This document shows positions 34,233-43,353 of a stretch of 64,000 nt of DNA, piece by piece. Numbering within the stretch: the stretch's first letter is position 1; every line of letters starts with the position of its first letter. The notes below the pieces were generated by a model, which was not told where the DNA came from, searched no databases, and worked only from the letters and a program-made list of their open reading frames with translations. Made by a program: the position numbers and the translations under genes. Source of the stretch: an uncultured Prevotella sp. (GTDB lineage: Bacteria; Bacteroidota; Bacteroidia; Bacteroidales; Bacteroidaceae); the NCBI GenBank assembly GCA_944319915.1, contig CALUEY010000004.1:62001-126000 (forward strand), read 5' to 3'.

Positions 34233-35381
34233 ATGAGAAAGAACTTTTTAGTGTTAGGAGCCGTGGGCCTGGCCCTCTTGGCTTCATGCCAAGGCGGGGG
34301 CGGGCGGCCCGATGCCCATGCCGAAGGCGCGCAGGGCAGTGACGCGAAGGCGCAGGCCCATGCCGGCGAGATTGTGCTGCCGCACGACAAGGCCAAGGCG
34401 GCGGGAGTGGTGGTAAGGAAGGTTGGCCCCGGTGATTTTTACGGAGTGATACCCGTTGGCGGCAAGGTGATGGAGGCAACGGGCCGCGAGGCCACCGTTG
34501 TGGCCACCGCGTCAGGCGTGGTGTCGCTGCTTTCGCCCATGGCCGAGGGTACGGCTGTTGCCGCGGGAAAGCCCCTGTTTGCCATCTCCGGCGAACGCCT
34601 GCAAGACGGCGACCCGGCGGAACGCGCCCGCATAGCCTACCAGAAGGCCAAGCGCGAGTATGAACGCATGGTCAAGTTGGTGGCCGACAAGATTGTTTCC
34701 GACAAGGAATACACTGCGGCCAAGGCCGATTACGAGAACGCCCGCATAGCCTACGAGGCCATATCGCGCAGCGGCGCCAGTGGAACGAGGGTGGCGTCGC
34801 CCCTTTCCGGCTACGTCAAGTCGTGCCTTGTCAAGGAGGGCGACTACGTGGCCGTGGGCCAGCCGCTGGCCAGCATCACGCAGAACCGCCGCCTGTACCT
34901 CAAGGCCGACGTGCCTGAAAGGTACTACAGGCAGCTCGCCCACGTCTCTTCGGCCAAGTTCAGGACTTCATACGGCGACGACATCCACGACATACGTGAG
35001 CTTGGCGGCAGGCTGGTGGCCATAGGCAGGGCTTCGGCCGAAGCCTCGCCTTACATACCGGTGACCTTCGAGTTCAACAACACCGGCGGCATATTGCCCG
35101 GTGCCTTTGCCGAGGTTTACCTGCTTACGGCCAAGCGCAGCGGCGTGATCAGCCTGCCGCTGGGAGCCATAACCGAGGAGCAGGGCGCGCATTTCGTTTA
35201 CATACAGACCGATGCCGACTGCTACCGCAAGCAGGAGGTGACGCTGGGAGAGGCCGACGGCGAGGCGGTGGAAGTATGCCGGGGGCTCAAGGGCGGCGAG
35301 CCTGTGGTGATGGAGGGCGCCATCCATGTGAAGCTGGCTTCAGCCGCCAACGCCATCCCTGCCCACACGCACAGTCACTAA
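34233..35381 (+). CDS. RND efflux membrane fusion (periplasmic adaptor) lipoprotein, CusB/CzcB type
   Basis: 382 residues from the ATG at 34233. The lipobox 'LALLASC' puts the lipidated Cys at about residue 15. An upstream in-frame ATG at 34149 lies above the promoter and is excluded. A helical hairpin ('AERARIAYQKAKREYERMV' to 'AAKADYENARIAYEAI') lies between two lipoyl-like halves ('VVSLLSPMAEGTAVAAGKPL', 'VASPLSGYVKSCLVKEGDYV'). The C-terminus ends in a His-rich tail (HTHSH). It would bridge the inner-membrane pump and the outer-membrane channel. First gene of a three-gene operon. Confidence 0.9.
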   Translation: MRKNFLVLGAVGLALLASCQGGGGRPDAHAEGAQGSDAKAQAHAGEIVLPHDKAKAAGVVVRKVGPGDFYGVIPVGGKVMEATGREATVVATASGVVSLLSPMAEGTAVAAGKPLFAISGERLQDGDPAERARIAYQKAKREYERMVKLVADKIVSDKEYTAAKADYENARIAYEAISRSGASGTRVASPLSGYVKSCLVKEGDYVAVGQPLASITQNRRLYLKADVPERYYRQLAHVSSAKFRTSYGDDIHDIRELGGRLVAIGRASAEASPYIPVTFEFNNTGGILPGAFAEVYLLTAKRSGVISLPLGAITEEQGAHFVYIQTDADCYRKQEVTLGEADGEAVEVCRGLKGGEPVVMEGAIHVKLASAANAIPAHTHSH

Positions 35382-35397
35382 CCATGACCGAGTAGCC

Positions 35398-38300
35398 ATG
35401 CTGAACAAAATAATACGTTTCTCGTTGCAAAACCGGCTGCTGGTGCTTGTGGCGTCGGTGTTGCTCATGGTGGGCGGCGCATACACGGCTTACCATGCTG
35501 AAGTGGATGTTTTCCCCGACCTTAACGCGCCTACCGTGGCCGTGATGACCGAAGCCGGCGGGATGGCGGCGGAGGAAGTGGAGCAGCTCGTTACCTTCCC
35601 CATAGAGACGGCGGTGAACGGAGCCACCCACGTGCGCCGCGTGCGCTCGTCGTCAACGGCCGGGTTCTCCGTGGTGTGGGTGGAGTTCGACTGGGATACC
35701 GACATCTACCTTGCCCGGCAGATAGTTTCGGAGAAGCTGGCCACCGTGGCCGACGACCTGCCCGACAATGTGGGCAAGCCCACCCTCGGCCCGCAGTCGT
35801 CGATACTGGGCGAGGTGCTGATAGTGGGCCTCACTGCCGACAGCACGTCAATGCTCGACCTGCGCACCCTGGCCGACTGGACTATCCGCCCGCGCCTGCT
35901 CTCCACGGGCGGCGTGGCGCAGGTGGCCGTGCTGGGCGGAGACATCAAGGAATACCAGGTGCTGCTGCATCCCGCCAAGATGAAGCATTACGGAGTTACC
36001 TTGCCCGAGGTGCTCGCCGTGACAAGGGGGATGAACCAAAATGCCAACGGCGGCGTGATTTACCAATACGGCAATGAGTATATAGTGCGCGGCGTGGTGT
36101 CTACAAGCGATGTTGAGCAGATGGCCAAGGCCGTGGTGAAGGCCGAGGGCGGCCTCAGCGTTACGCTGGCCGACGTGGCCGACGTGAAGGTTGGCGCCCA
36201 GCAGCCGAGGCTCGGCCTGGCTTCCGAGAAAGGTAAGCCCGCAGTGCTGCTCACGGTGACCAAGCAGCCGGCCACCGGGACGATAGAGCTTACCGAGCGG
36301 CTGGAGGCAGCTTTGGCCGACCTGAGCAAGAACCTGCCGGCCGATGTCCACATTTCCACCGACGTGTTCAGGCAGTCGCGCTTCATCGAGGCGTCTATCG
36401 ACAACGTGCAGGAGTCGCTTTACGAAGGCGCGATATTCGTTGTCATCGTGCTCTTCCTCTTCCTCGCCAACGTGCGCACCACCGTCATCTCGCTGGTTAC
36501 GCTGCCGCTCTCGCTGCTTGTCTCGCTGCTGGTGCTCCACTGCCTTGGCTTGAGCGTCAACACGATGAGCCTTGGCGGCCTGGCCATTGCCATAGGCTCG
36601 CTTGTCGACGATGCCATAGTGGACGTGGAGAACGTGTGGAAGCACCTGCGCGAAAACCGCATGCTGCCCGATGGCGAGCGCAAGCCTGTGCTTGAGGTGG
36701 TGTTCAATGCCTCGCGCGAAGTGCGCATGCCCATCCTCAACTCCACCATAATCATCATCGTGAGCTTCCTGCCGCTGTTCTTCCTCAGCGGCATGGAGGG
36801 GCGCATGCTCATACCGCTCGGCATCGCGTTCATAGTGGCCTTGCTTGCCTCCACGGTCGTGGCCCTTACGCTTACGCCCGTGCTGTGCAGCTACCTCCTG
36901 GGCCGTGGCTCCAAGGGGGGCGGCGTGCCGAGGGAGGCCTTCCTCGCCGTGTGGCTCAAGAAGCACTACCAGAACGGCCTGCTGTGGGTGCTTGACCACA
37001 AGCGGGGAGTGCTGGGCATGGCGGCGGTGCTGTTCTGCGTGGCGCTGGGCTTGTTCTTCACCCTTGGCCGCAGCTTCCTGCCGCCGTTCAACGAAGGCTC
37101 GTTCACGGTAAACATCAGCTCGTTGCCGGGCATCTCGCTCGAAGAGTCCGACAGGATAGGGCGGCAGGCCGAGGAGCTGCTCCTGTCGATACCCGAGATA
37201 AAAACCGTGGCCCGCAAGACTGGCCGCGCCGAGCTTGACGAGCACGCCCTGGGCGTGAACGTGTCGGAGATAGAGGCGCCCTTCGAGCTGGATGGCCGTT
37301 CGCACGAAGAGCTGCTCAACGATGTGAGGCACAAGCTCTCTGCCATCGTGGGTGCCAACATAGAGATTGGGCAGCCCATAAGCCACCGCATCGACGCGAT
37401 GCTGAGCGGAACGCAGGCCAGCATAGCCATCAAGCTCTTTGGCGACGACCTTGGCAAGATGTTCGCCATAGGCAACCAGATAAAGCAGGCCGTGGCAACG
37501 GTTGACGGGATAGCCGACCTCAACGTGGAGCTGCAGGTGGAGCGCCCCGAGCTTGCCATCATCCCGAGGCGCGAGATGCTCGCCAAGTATGGCATCCCGT
37601 TGTCGGCCTTCACCGAGTTCGTGCGGGTCAACATGGCCGGTGAGGTGGTTTCGCAGGTCTACGAGGGGCAGAACAGCTTCAACCTCGTTGTCCGTGCCGC
37701 CGAGGAAGAGCGCGGCGTGATGGAGCGCATGCGCAACTTGATGATCGACGGCCCCAGTGGTGAAAAGATCCCGCTGGCCAATGTGGCCGAGGTGAGGTCG
37801 TCTGTCGGGCCAAACACCATCAACCGCGAGAACGTCAAGCGCAAGATAGTAGTCTCGGCCAACGCCAGCGGGCGCGACCTGCGCAGCGTAGTGACCGACA
37901 TACAGGCCCGCATCGGCGCCGAGGTGAGCCTGCCCGAGGGCTACCACATAGAATACGGCGGGCAGTTCGAGAGCGAGCAGAGCGCCAGCCGCACCCTGCT
38001 CGTGGCCTCGCTCGTGAGCATAGCCGTCATCTTCCTGCTGCTTTACATGCAGTTCAGGAACGCCGGCGAGAGCGGGGTGATACTGCTCAACCTGCCCCTG
38101 GCCCTCATCGGCGGCGTGTTTGCCTTGCTCTTCACCACGGGCGAGGTGAGCATCCCGGCCATCATAGGGTTCATATCGCTCTTCGGCATAGCCACCCGCA
38201 ACGGCATGCTGCTCATAAGCCGCTACAACACGCTGCGCGATGAGGGCCTGCCGCTGCGCCAGTGCATCGTGCGCGGCTCGCTCGACCGCCTCAACCCCAT

Positions 38301-38511
38301 ACTGATGACCGCCCTGTGCTCGGCCCTGGCGCTCATACCGCTGGCACTGCGCGGCGGCCTGCCGGGCAACGAGATACAAAGCCCCATGGCCAAGGTGATA
38401 CTCGGCGGCCTGCTCACGTCCACTTTCCTCAACGCGTTCATCATACCGATAGTGTATGAGTGGATGGGGCGGAAGCATATTGTGAAACAAGCAAAAACAG
38501 TAAACGAATGA
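35398..38511 (+). CDS. RND heavy-metal efflux pump, CusA/CzcA family
   Basis: 1037 residues, the usual length of heavy-metal RND pumps. The N-terminus 'MLNKIIRFSLQNRLLVLVAS' is the first helix. Two large periplasmic loops and the TM4 segment 'LGGLAIAIGSLVDDAIVDVENVW' carry the paired Asp residues of the proton relay, as in HME-RND proteins. The second half has 'GFISLFGIATRNGMLLISRY'. Substrate specificity (Cu/Ag or Zn/Co) cannot be decided from what I see. The copA neighbourhood favours copper. The stop overlaps the next gene start by 4 bp. Confidence 0.93.
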   Translation: MLNKIIRFSLQNRLLVLVASVLLMVGGAYTAYHAEVDVFPDLNAPTVAVMTEAGGMAAEEVEQLVTFPIETAVNGATHVRRVRSSSTAGFSVVWVEFDWDTDIYLARQIVSEKLATVADDLPDNVGKPTLGPQSSILGEVLIVGLTADSTSMLDLRTLADWTIRPRLLSTGGVAQVAVLGGDIKEYQVLLHPAKMKHYGVTLPEVLAVTRGMNQNANGGVIYQYGNEYIVRGVVSTSDVEQMAKAVVKAEGGLSVTLADVADVKVGAQQPRLGLASEKGKPAVLLTVTKQPATGTIELTERLEAALADLSKNLPADVHISTDVFRQSRFIEASIDNVQESLYEGAIFVVIVLFLFLANVRTTVISLVTLPLSLLVSLLVLHCLGLSVNTMSLGGLAIAIGSLVDDAIVDVENVWKHLRENRMLPDGERKPVLEVVFNASREVRMPILNSTIIIIVSFLPLFFLSGMEGRMLIPLGIAFIVALLASTVVALTLTPVLCSYLLGRGSKGGGVPREAFLAVWLKKHYQNGLLWVLDHKRGVLGMAAVLFCVALGLFFTLGRSFLPPFNEGSFTVNISSLPGISLEESDRIGRQAEELLLSIPEIKTVARKTGRAELDEHALGVNVSEIEAPFELDGRSHEELLNDVRHKLSAIVGANIEIGQPISHRIDAMLSGTQASIAIKLFGDDLGKMFAIGNQIKQAVATVDGIADLNVELQVERPELAIIPRREMLAKYGIPLSAFTEFVRVNMAGEVVSQVYEGQNSFNLVVRAAEEERGVMERMRNLMIDGPSGEKIPLANVAEVRSSVGPNTINRENVKRKIVVSANASGRDLRSVVTDIQARIGAEVSLPEGYHIEYGGQFESEQSASRTLLVASLVSIAVIFLLLYMQFRNAGESGVILLNLPLALIGGVFALLFTTGEVSIPAIIGFISLFGIATRNGMLLISRYNTLRDEGLPLRQCIVRGSLDRLNPILMTALCSALALIPLALRGGLPGNEIQSPMAKVILGGLLTSTFLNAFIIPIVYEWMGRKHIVKQAKTVNE

Positions 38512-39686
38512 CTATGAAGAATGCATTAGCCCTGCTGCTTGCCCTCATGGCTGCGCTGCCTGTGGGGGCGCAGGGCCTGGAGAGCGTGCTGCAAGGCGTG
38601 GAGCAGAACAACAAGGAGCTGCAGGCCATAAGGCACGACAACGAGGCTACAGCAGAAGAAGTGGCAGCGCGCAACAACCTAAGCGACCCCTCGGTGGAGT
38701 ACAGCCCGTTCTTCCGCAAGGGCGAGAGCGGCGTGGCCAGTTCTGAGCTTGTGGTGTCGCAGGGCTTCGACTTCCCAACCCTTTATGCCGCCCGCCGCAA
38801 GTCGGGCAGGCTGCACCGCGAGGCCCTCGGCTTGCAGTACCTCACGGCGCGCCGCGACATTCTCCTGCAGGCCAAGCTGCTTTGCCTCGACCTCGTGAAG
38901 TGCGCACAGGACGGGGCTCTGCTCGGCAAGCGGCGCGCCGATGCAGAGGCGTTGCTGGCCATGATGGGGAAGCGGCTGGAGAGCGGCGACGCCACGATGC
39001 TCGACGTGAACAAGGTGAAGATGGACCTCATGGCCATACGCAGCGAGGAAACCGCGCTCGAGGCAGCGCGCAACGAAGCCCTGCAATCGCTCGCCGCACT
39101 CAACGGCAACGTGCCGGTGGCGTTCAGCGCCACCGACTACGAGCGGCAGGCTCCACCTGACGGTTACGAGGCCATGGTTGGCAAGGCCATGGCTGCCGAC
39201 TATGGCGTGCGTGCGTCGCAGGCTTCGGAGCAGGCCCTGGCGCAGGACCTCAAGGCTAGCAGGCAGGGTTGGGCGCCAAAGTTGGAGGTGGGCTACCGCC
39301 GCAACACCGAAGGCCGCGATGCCAGCCACGGCTTCATGGTGGGGGCGTCGTTTCCGCTTTTTTCGGCCCGCAGTGGTGTCAAGGTGGCCAAGGCGCAGCA
39401 CGCCGGGGCGCAATTGCGGGCGGAAAACGCCCGCATAGAGGTCGAAACACGGCTTAAGGCGCAGGTGGGCCAGTTGCAGGAGCTTGAGAAAGCCAAGGCT
39501 GCCTACGACGTTGGCCTGATGACCCATACGCTCGACCTGCTGCGCAAGGCCGTGGAGGGCGGCCAGCTGACCGTAATAGAATATTACGCCGAGGCCGACG
39601 CCATCTACCGCAACCTGCAGGCTTACAACGAGATAGTGCGCCAGTACCAGGGCGTGATGGCCGAGATATACAAGAACGACTTGTGA
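38508..39686 (+). CDS. TolC-family outer-membrane efflux protein
   Basis: 392 residues from the ATG at 38508, which overlaps the pump gene stop (ATGA). A second ATG at 38514 is also possible and begins the signal 'MKNALALLLALMAALPVGAQ'. Two repeats of long amphipathic helices ('SVLQGVEQNNKELQAIRHDN', 'EAARNEALQSLAALNG', 'AKAQHAGAQLRAENARIEVE') and short strands fit the TolC/CusC trimeric channel. It completes the tripartite efflux system. Confidence 0.9.
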   Translation: MTMKNALALLLALMAALPVGAQGLESVLQGVEQNNKELQAIRHDNEATAEEVAARNNLSDPSVEYSPFFRKGESGVASSELVVSQGFDFPTLYAARRKSGRLHREALGLQYLTARRDILLQAKLLCLDLVKCAQDGALLGKRRADAEALLAMMGKRLESGDATMLDVNKVKMDLMAIRSEETALEAARNEALQSLAALNGNVPVAFSATDYERQAPPDGYEAMVGKAMAADYGVRASQASEQALAQDLKASRQGWAPKLEVGYRRNTEGRDASHGFMVGASFPLFSARSGVKVAKAQHAGAQLRAENARIEVETRLKAQVGQLQELEKAKAAYDVGLMTHTLDLLRKAVEGGQLTVIEYYAEADAIYRNLQAYNEIVRQYQGVMAEIYKNDL

Positions 39687-39805
39687 GGCTCTACTCCAAA
39701 AAGCCATGCCTCGAAGGTCTGTTGGGCGGCTGTGGCTACTTGCATATGTGCAACTAAAAACGCTCCCGGCGCAAGCTGCCGGCCCGCTGCTGCCGCTGCG
39801 CATTC

Positions 39806-39890
39806 CAATATGGCCTGTTTGGCGCCGCCAAACAGGCCTTTTCGCACCCTGAAACGGCAGGTTTCGGAGGCCAAAACGGCACGTTTTGCA
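39806..39890 (+). repeat. 22-bp repeat array E (AAACGGCCYGTTT family)
   Basis: Four units aligned at 39808, 39830, 39852 and 39874, exactly 22 bp apart. The first pair forms GGCCTGTTTGG-CGCCG-CCAAACAGGCC, the same arm and 5-nt loop plan as arrays A and C. It lies between the tolC-like and tag genes, and the rest of that 424-bp gap holds only the hairpin at 40017-40050. Confidence 0.7.
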
Positions 39891-40016
39891 ACTGCTTGGC
39901 AGCCAGGTTGTTAGCCCGTTGCCGCCAGTCTGCGGTGTTTAACATATTTGTGTTAAAAACCAATCGCCCATTAGGCCGCCACAAGTGCTTGGGCTTGGAT
40001 AGGCATAAAGCGCAAC

Positions 40017-40050
40017 AAGGGGTGGAAGCAAAGAGCAGCTTCCACCCCTT
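40017..40050. terminator. Terminator-like hairpin between convergent tolC-like and tag genes
   Basis: AAGGGGTGGAAGC (40017-40029) pairs perfectly with 40038-40050. T-runs are short on both sides, so it may work in either direction. Confidence 0.5.
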
Positions 40051-40110
40051 GATGCATCTTTTGCAATCATCCTAAATCGTTAGATTCAAACATCCAACGC
40101 TATCTTGCAA

Positions 40111-40710
40111 TCATTGCTTGCAGAGCCAGCAACCTTCTTCGTGCGAGTTTATCACGCCTATGGCCTGCAGGTAGGCGTACACTATTGTGCTGCCAACGAA
40201 CTTCATCCCCCTGCGGCGCAGGTCATTGGATATGGCGTCGGACAGCGGCGACGTGGCAAGCCCACGCTCAACTATGGCATGGCCGCCGGTGAATCCCCAG
40301 ATGTAGCGGTCGAACGAGCCCCACTCGCCTTGTATTTCAATGAACGCCCGTGCGTTGGTGATGGCTGCCCTTATCTTCAGGCGGTTGCGCACTATGCCCT
40401 TGTCTTGCGCCAGCACGCTTACCTTGCTTTCGCCGTAGCGGGCTATGCGGCTGTAGTCGAAGCCGTCGAACGCCCTGCGGAACGCCTCGCGCTTGTTGAG
40501 TATGCACTCCCACGACAGTCCGGCCTGGAAGGTTTCGAGCAGCAACATCTCGTAGAGCTTTCCGTCGTCGTGCACCGGCACTCCCCATTCGTTGTCGTGG
40601 TAGGCCACGTAGGCCGGGTTGCCAAGGTTGCACCACCGGCAGCGTGTTTTTGTTCCGGTTTTGTCCGTGCGTAGGCCTGTGCCTGCGGTTTTTTGTGTTT
40701 GCGTTGCCAT
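40111..40710 (-). CDS. tag: DNA-3-methyladenine glycosylase I
   Basis: 199 residues from the ATG at 40710. It removes 3-methyladenine from alkylated DNA. 'RCRWCNLGNPAYVAYHDNEWGVPVHDD' has the Zn-binding Cys and His and the Tag start motif, 'FQAGLSWECILNKREAFRRAF' is the helix-hairpin region, and 'FVGSTIVYAYLQAIGVINSH' with the C-terminal 'GCWLCKQ' supplies the remaining Zn ligands. The N-terminal 20 residues are a Thr/Lys-rich extension. Its start lies 14 bp after the MFS gene stop, probably one operon. Confidence 0.93.
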   Translation of the reverse strand: MATQTQKTAGTGLRTDKTGTKTRCRWCNLGNPAYVAYHDNEWGVPVHDDGKLYEMLLLETFQAGLSWECILNKREAFRRAFDGFDYSRIARYGESKVSVLAQDKGIVRNRLKIRAAITNARAFIEIQGEWGSFDRYIWGFTGGHAIVERGLATSPLSDAISNDLRRRGMKFVGSTIVYAYLQAIGVINSHEEGCWLCKQ

Positions 40711-40724
40711 CGGGCCGTTGGGGC

Positions 40725-41978
40725 TTACCTCAGTTTGTTCATGTTGTAGTGTGGCGTAACCTTTCTCACGAAGTAAGCCAGCGACACCACGCACAGCACG
40801 GAGCCGGCGAGGTAGACCATGTAGAACGTGAAGATGTGGGCGATGAAGCCGCTCGTAAGAATGCCGATGCCTATGCCCACGTCCCATGCCGTGAGGTAGG
40901 TGCTCGTGGCCGTGGCCCTCTGGTTGTTTGGGGCCAGGTTTACGTAGAGCGAGTTCATGGCCGGGAACATCACTCCGAAGCCTGCGCCGAGCAGCACCGG
41001 CACTGTGAAGAAGAGCGCCGTGGTGGTTGCGGGGCTTGCCTCGGCCACGAACCTGCACGAGCCGAGGCAGAAGAAGGCCAGTATCACGGGGTAGTAGCCG
41101 TAGTGTATGCACTGCGTTATGTAGCCCTTGTCGACCAGCTTGCCTGCGAATATGCGCGAGGCCCCCATGCCTGCGGCCATGAGCGTGAAGAAGAAGCCGC
41201 TCGGGGCGGTTATGTGAATCTCGCCTGCATACATGGCCACGAAGTTGGTCGTGGCCCCATATGGTATGGAGAGCAGCAGCAGCGATATGCTTACGGGTAT
41301 GCCCTTGAGCAGGATGAAGCGGTCGAGCGATGCCTTCTTGCGCTGCCCCGCCTGCTCGTCGGGCAGTTTCTTGCCGCTTTTGGCCGCCTCGATGCGCTTG
41401 CGCACCGACTCGGGTATGCGCGCTTTCACGGCGCAGGCGCAGGCCAGTCCGCAGAGGCTAACGAGCATGGCCGTGAGGAAGATTCCCTGGTAGGTCATGT
41501 GGCTGTGCATGAAGAGGCCCGTCATGGGGCCCAGGGCCATGGCCGTGTTGTTGGTAAGACCGTAATAGCCAAGGGCCTCGCCGCGCCTGGCGCTTGGCGT
41601 GATGTCTACGCACAGCGTGTTGCCGCCCACGGTTACGCTGCCGAAGGCCACGCCGTGCAGGGCGCGCAGCACTACGAACCAGGCCAGCGTGGCCGTGAGG
41701 ATGTAGCCGAGGAACATGCAGATGCATATAGAGTAGCACAGTATGTAGATGGGCTTGCGCGGAAACTTGTCCATCATGAAGCCCGAGAATGGGCGCACGC
41801 AGAGCGCGCTCACCGTGTAGCAGCACAGTATGAGGCCCAGCATGGCCTCGGGGCAGTGGAAGTTTTCCTTGAGGTAAAAGGGCAGGATTGGTATCAGCAG
41901 CCAAAAACCGAAGAACAGCAGGAAGTTGGCTGCCAGTATGCTGATGTAGCTTCGGGTGAAGAGCTTGTCTTGAGTCAT
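40725..41978 (-). CDS. MFS transporter
   Basis: 417 residues with twelve predicted transmembrane helices. The inter-helix 2-3 motif 'GFMMDKFPRKPIYI' is the MFS signature A region. Motif B-like 'RALHGVAFGSVTVGGNTLCVDI' and 'PSARRGEALGYYGLTNNTAM' follow. Such single-component MFS pumps export drugs or metabolites. No substrate can be assigned. Confidence 0.88.
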   Translation of the reverse strand: MTQDKLFTRSYISILAANFLLFFGFWLLIPILPFYLKENFHCPEAMLGLILCCYTVSALCVRPFSGFMMDKFPRKPIYILCYSICICMFLGYILTATLAWFVVLRALHGVAFGSVTVGGNTLCVDITPSARRGEALGYYGLTNNTAMALGPMTGLFMHSHMTYQGIFLTAMLVSLCGLACACAVKARIPESVRKRIEAAKSGKKLPDEQAGQRKKASLDRFILLKGIPVSISLLLLSIPYGATTNFVAMYAGEIHITAPSGFFFTLMAAGMGASRIFAGKLVDKGYITQCIHYGYYPVILAFFCLGSCRFVAEASPATTTALFFTVPVLLGAGFGVMFPAMNSLYVNLAPNNQRATATSTYLTAWDVGIGIGILTSGFIAHIFTFYMVYLAGSVLCVVSLAYFVRKVTPHYNMNKLR

Positions 41979-42008
41979 GTTTTTGCTTGGTTTCCGTCAT
42001 GAAACGCC

Positions 42009-42064
42009 CGGGAGCGGCCGGCCGAGGGCTCCGTGGCGGCAGCACCCTCGCCCGGCCGCTCCCG
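42009..42064. terminator. G/C-rich hairpin between pheS and the MFS gene
   Basis: CGGGAGCGGCCGG (42009-42021) pairs perfectly with 42052-42064, and CGAGGG/CCCTCG inside extends the stem. There is no proper T-run, so it may be a weak terminator or an RNA stability hairpin after pheS. Confidence 0.5.
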
Positions 42065-42081
42065 TGGGGTGAGGCAATGTG

Positions 42082-43119
42082 TCAGTTGGCGGCCTCGAAC
42101 TCCTTGAGGAAGCGAACGTCGTTCTCCGAGAACATCCGCAGGTCGCTCACCTGGTATTTCAGGTTGGTGATGCGCTCCACGCCCATGCCGAAGGCGTAGC
42201 CGCTGTATGCGCTGCTGTCTATGCCGCACAGTTCGAGCACGTTGGGGTCCACCATGCCGCAGCCCAGTATTTCCACCCATCCCGTGTGCTTGCAGAAGCC
42301 GCAGCCCTTGCCGCCGCAGATGTGGCACGATATGTCCATCTCGGCGCTTGGCTCGGTGAACGGGAAGTAGCTTGGGCGCAGGCGTATCTTGGTGTCGGGG
42401 CCGAACATCTCGCGCGCAAACGACAGCAATACCTGCTTGAGGTCGGTGAATGACACGTTCTTGTCGATGTAGAGGCCTTCAACCTGGTGGAAGAAGCAGT
42501 GGGCGCGGGCCGTGATGGCCTCGTTGCGGTATACTCGGCCGGGGCATATCACGCGTATGGGCGGCTGGGTGGTCTCCATGACGCGGGCCTGCACCGAGCT
42601 TGTGTGGCTTCTCAGTATGATGTTCTTGGTCACGTCGTCGGCGTTCTGCTCCACGAAGAAGGTGTCTTGCATGTCGCGCGCGGGGTGGTCGGCGGCGAAG
42701 TTCATCTTCGTGAACACGTGCAGGTCGTCCTCCACCTCGGGCCCGTCGGCCAGGATGAAGCCCATGCGTGAGAATATGTCGATTATCTCGTTGGTTACGA
42801 TGGTGAGCGGGTGGCGCGTGCCGAGCGCTATGGGGTAGGGCGAGCGGGTGAGGTCCATGCCGGTGTTGGCGGCTTCCTCGCCGCTGAATTGCTCCCTGAG
42901 GGCGTTGATGCGCTCCGTGGCGGTCTGCTTAAGCTCGTTGAGCTTCATGCCTACGGCTTTTTTCTGCTCGGCAGGCACGTTGCGGAAGTCGGCCATCAAG
43001 TTGTTTATAGCCCCTTTCTTGCTGAGGTATTTCAGCCTCAGGGCCTCGATGTCGTCAGCGTTTGCCGCGCTGATGCCCTTCACTTCTTCAAGAAGTTGCT
43101 CTATCTTTTCAAGTATCAT
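42082..43119 (-). CDS. pheS: Phenylalanyl-tRNA synthetase alpha subunit
   Basis: 345 residues, the normal length. An N-terminal coiled-coil arm ('EKIEQLLEEVKGISAANADD') precedes the class II catalytic domain with motif 2 'VICPGRVYRNEAITARAHCFFHQVEG' (broken by family position) and motif 3 'GCGMVDPNVLELCGID' to 'GYAFGMGVERI'. It charges tRNA-Phe together with PheT, which is not in the window. A TACCTTTG box (43264-43257, minus strand) is 138 bp upstream. Confidence 0.95.
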   Translation of the reverse strand: MILEKIEQLLEEVKGISAANADDIEALRLKYLSKKGAINNLMADFRNVPAEQKKAVGMKLNELKQTATERINALREQFSGEEAANTGMDLTRSPYPIALGTRHPLTIVTNEIIDIFSRMGFILADGPEVEDDLHVFTKMNFAADHPARDMQDTFFVEQNADDVTKNIILRSHTSSVQARVMETTQPPIRVICPGRVYRNEAITARAHCFFHQVEGLYIDKNVSFTDLKQVLLSFAREMFGPDTKIRLRPSYFPFTEPSAEMDISCHICGGKGCGFCKHTGWVEILGCGMVDPNVLELCGIDSSAYSGYAFGMGVERITNLKYQVSDLRMFSENDVRFLKEFEAAN

Positions 43120-43256
43120 ATAGGTTTATGTTAGTCGCTTTGCTTTCTGCGGTGCAGTTGCCGGTGTGCAGCCATGGCTGCCGCCACTGCGCCTCGCCGT
43201 GCGGAGCCGTGCGCCGAAAGCGGCTGAGCGTGGCTCTCCCGGCCTTATTTTTGCTG

Positions 43257-43264
43257 CAAAGGTA
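43257..43264 (-). promoter_or_regulatory. Minus-seven box upstream of pheS
   Basis: TACCTTTG followed by GC on the minus strand. The upstream TTTTG is at a non-ideal distance. A facing TACTTTTG (43308-43315, plus strand) may serve the DUF4348 gene. Confidence 0.45.
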
Positions 43265-43353
43265 ATATTTTTGCGTCAAAACGGAGCAGGATATCAAAAT
43301 AAAGTTGTACTTTTGCCGAAATTTGAGAGGCGGATAAAATCCGGTGAGATAAA

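Noticed and set aside
35848-38490. An 880-codon open frame on the minus strand across the RND pump gene
   Set aside because: It is the antisense of a well-conserved gene with high G/C third positions, is His/Gln/Ala/Val rich and matches no family.
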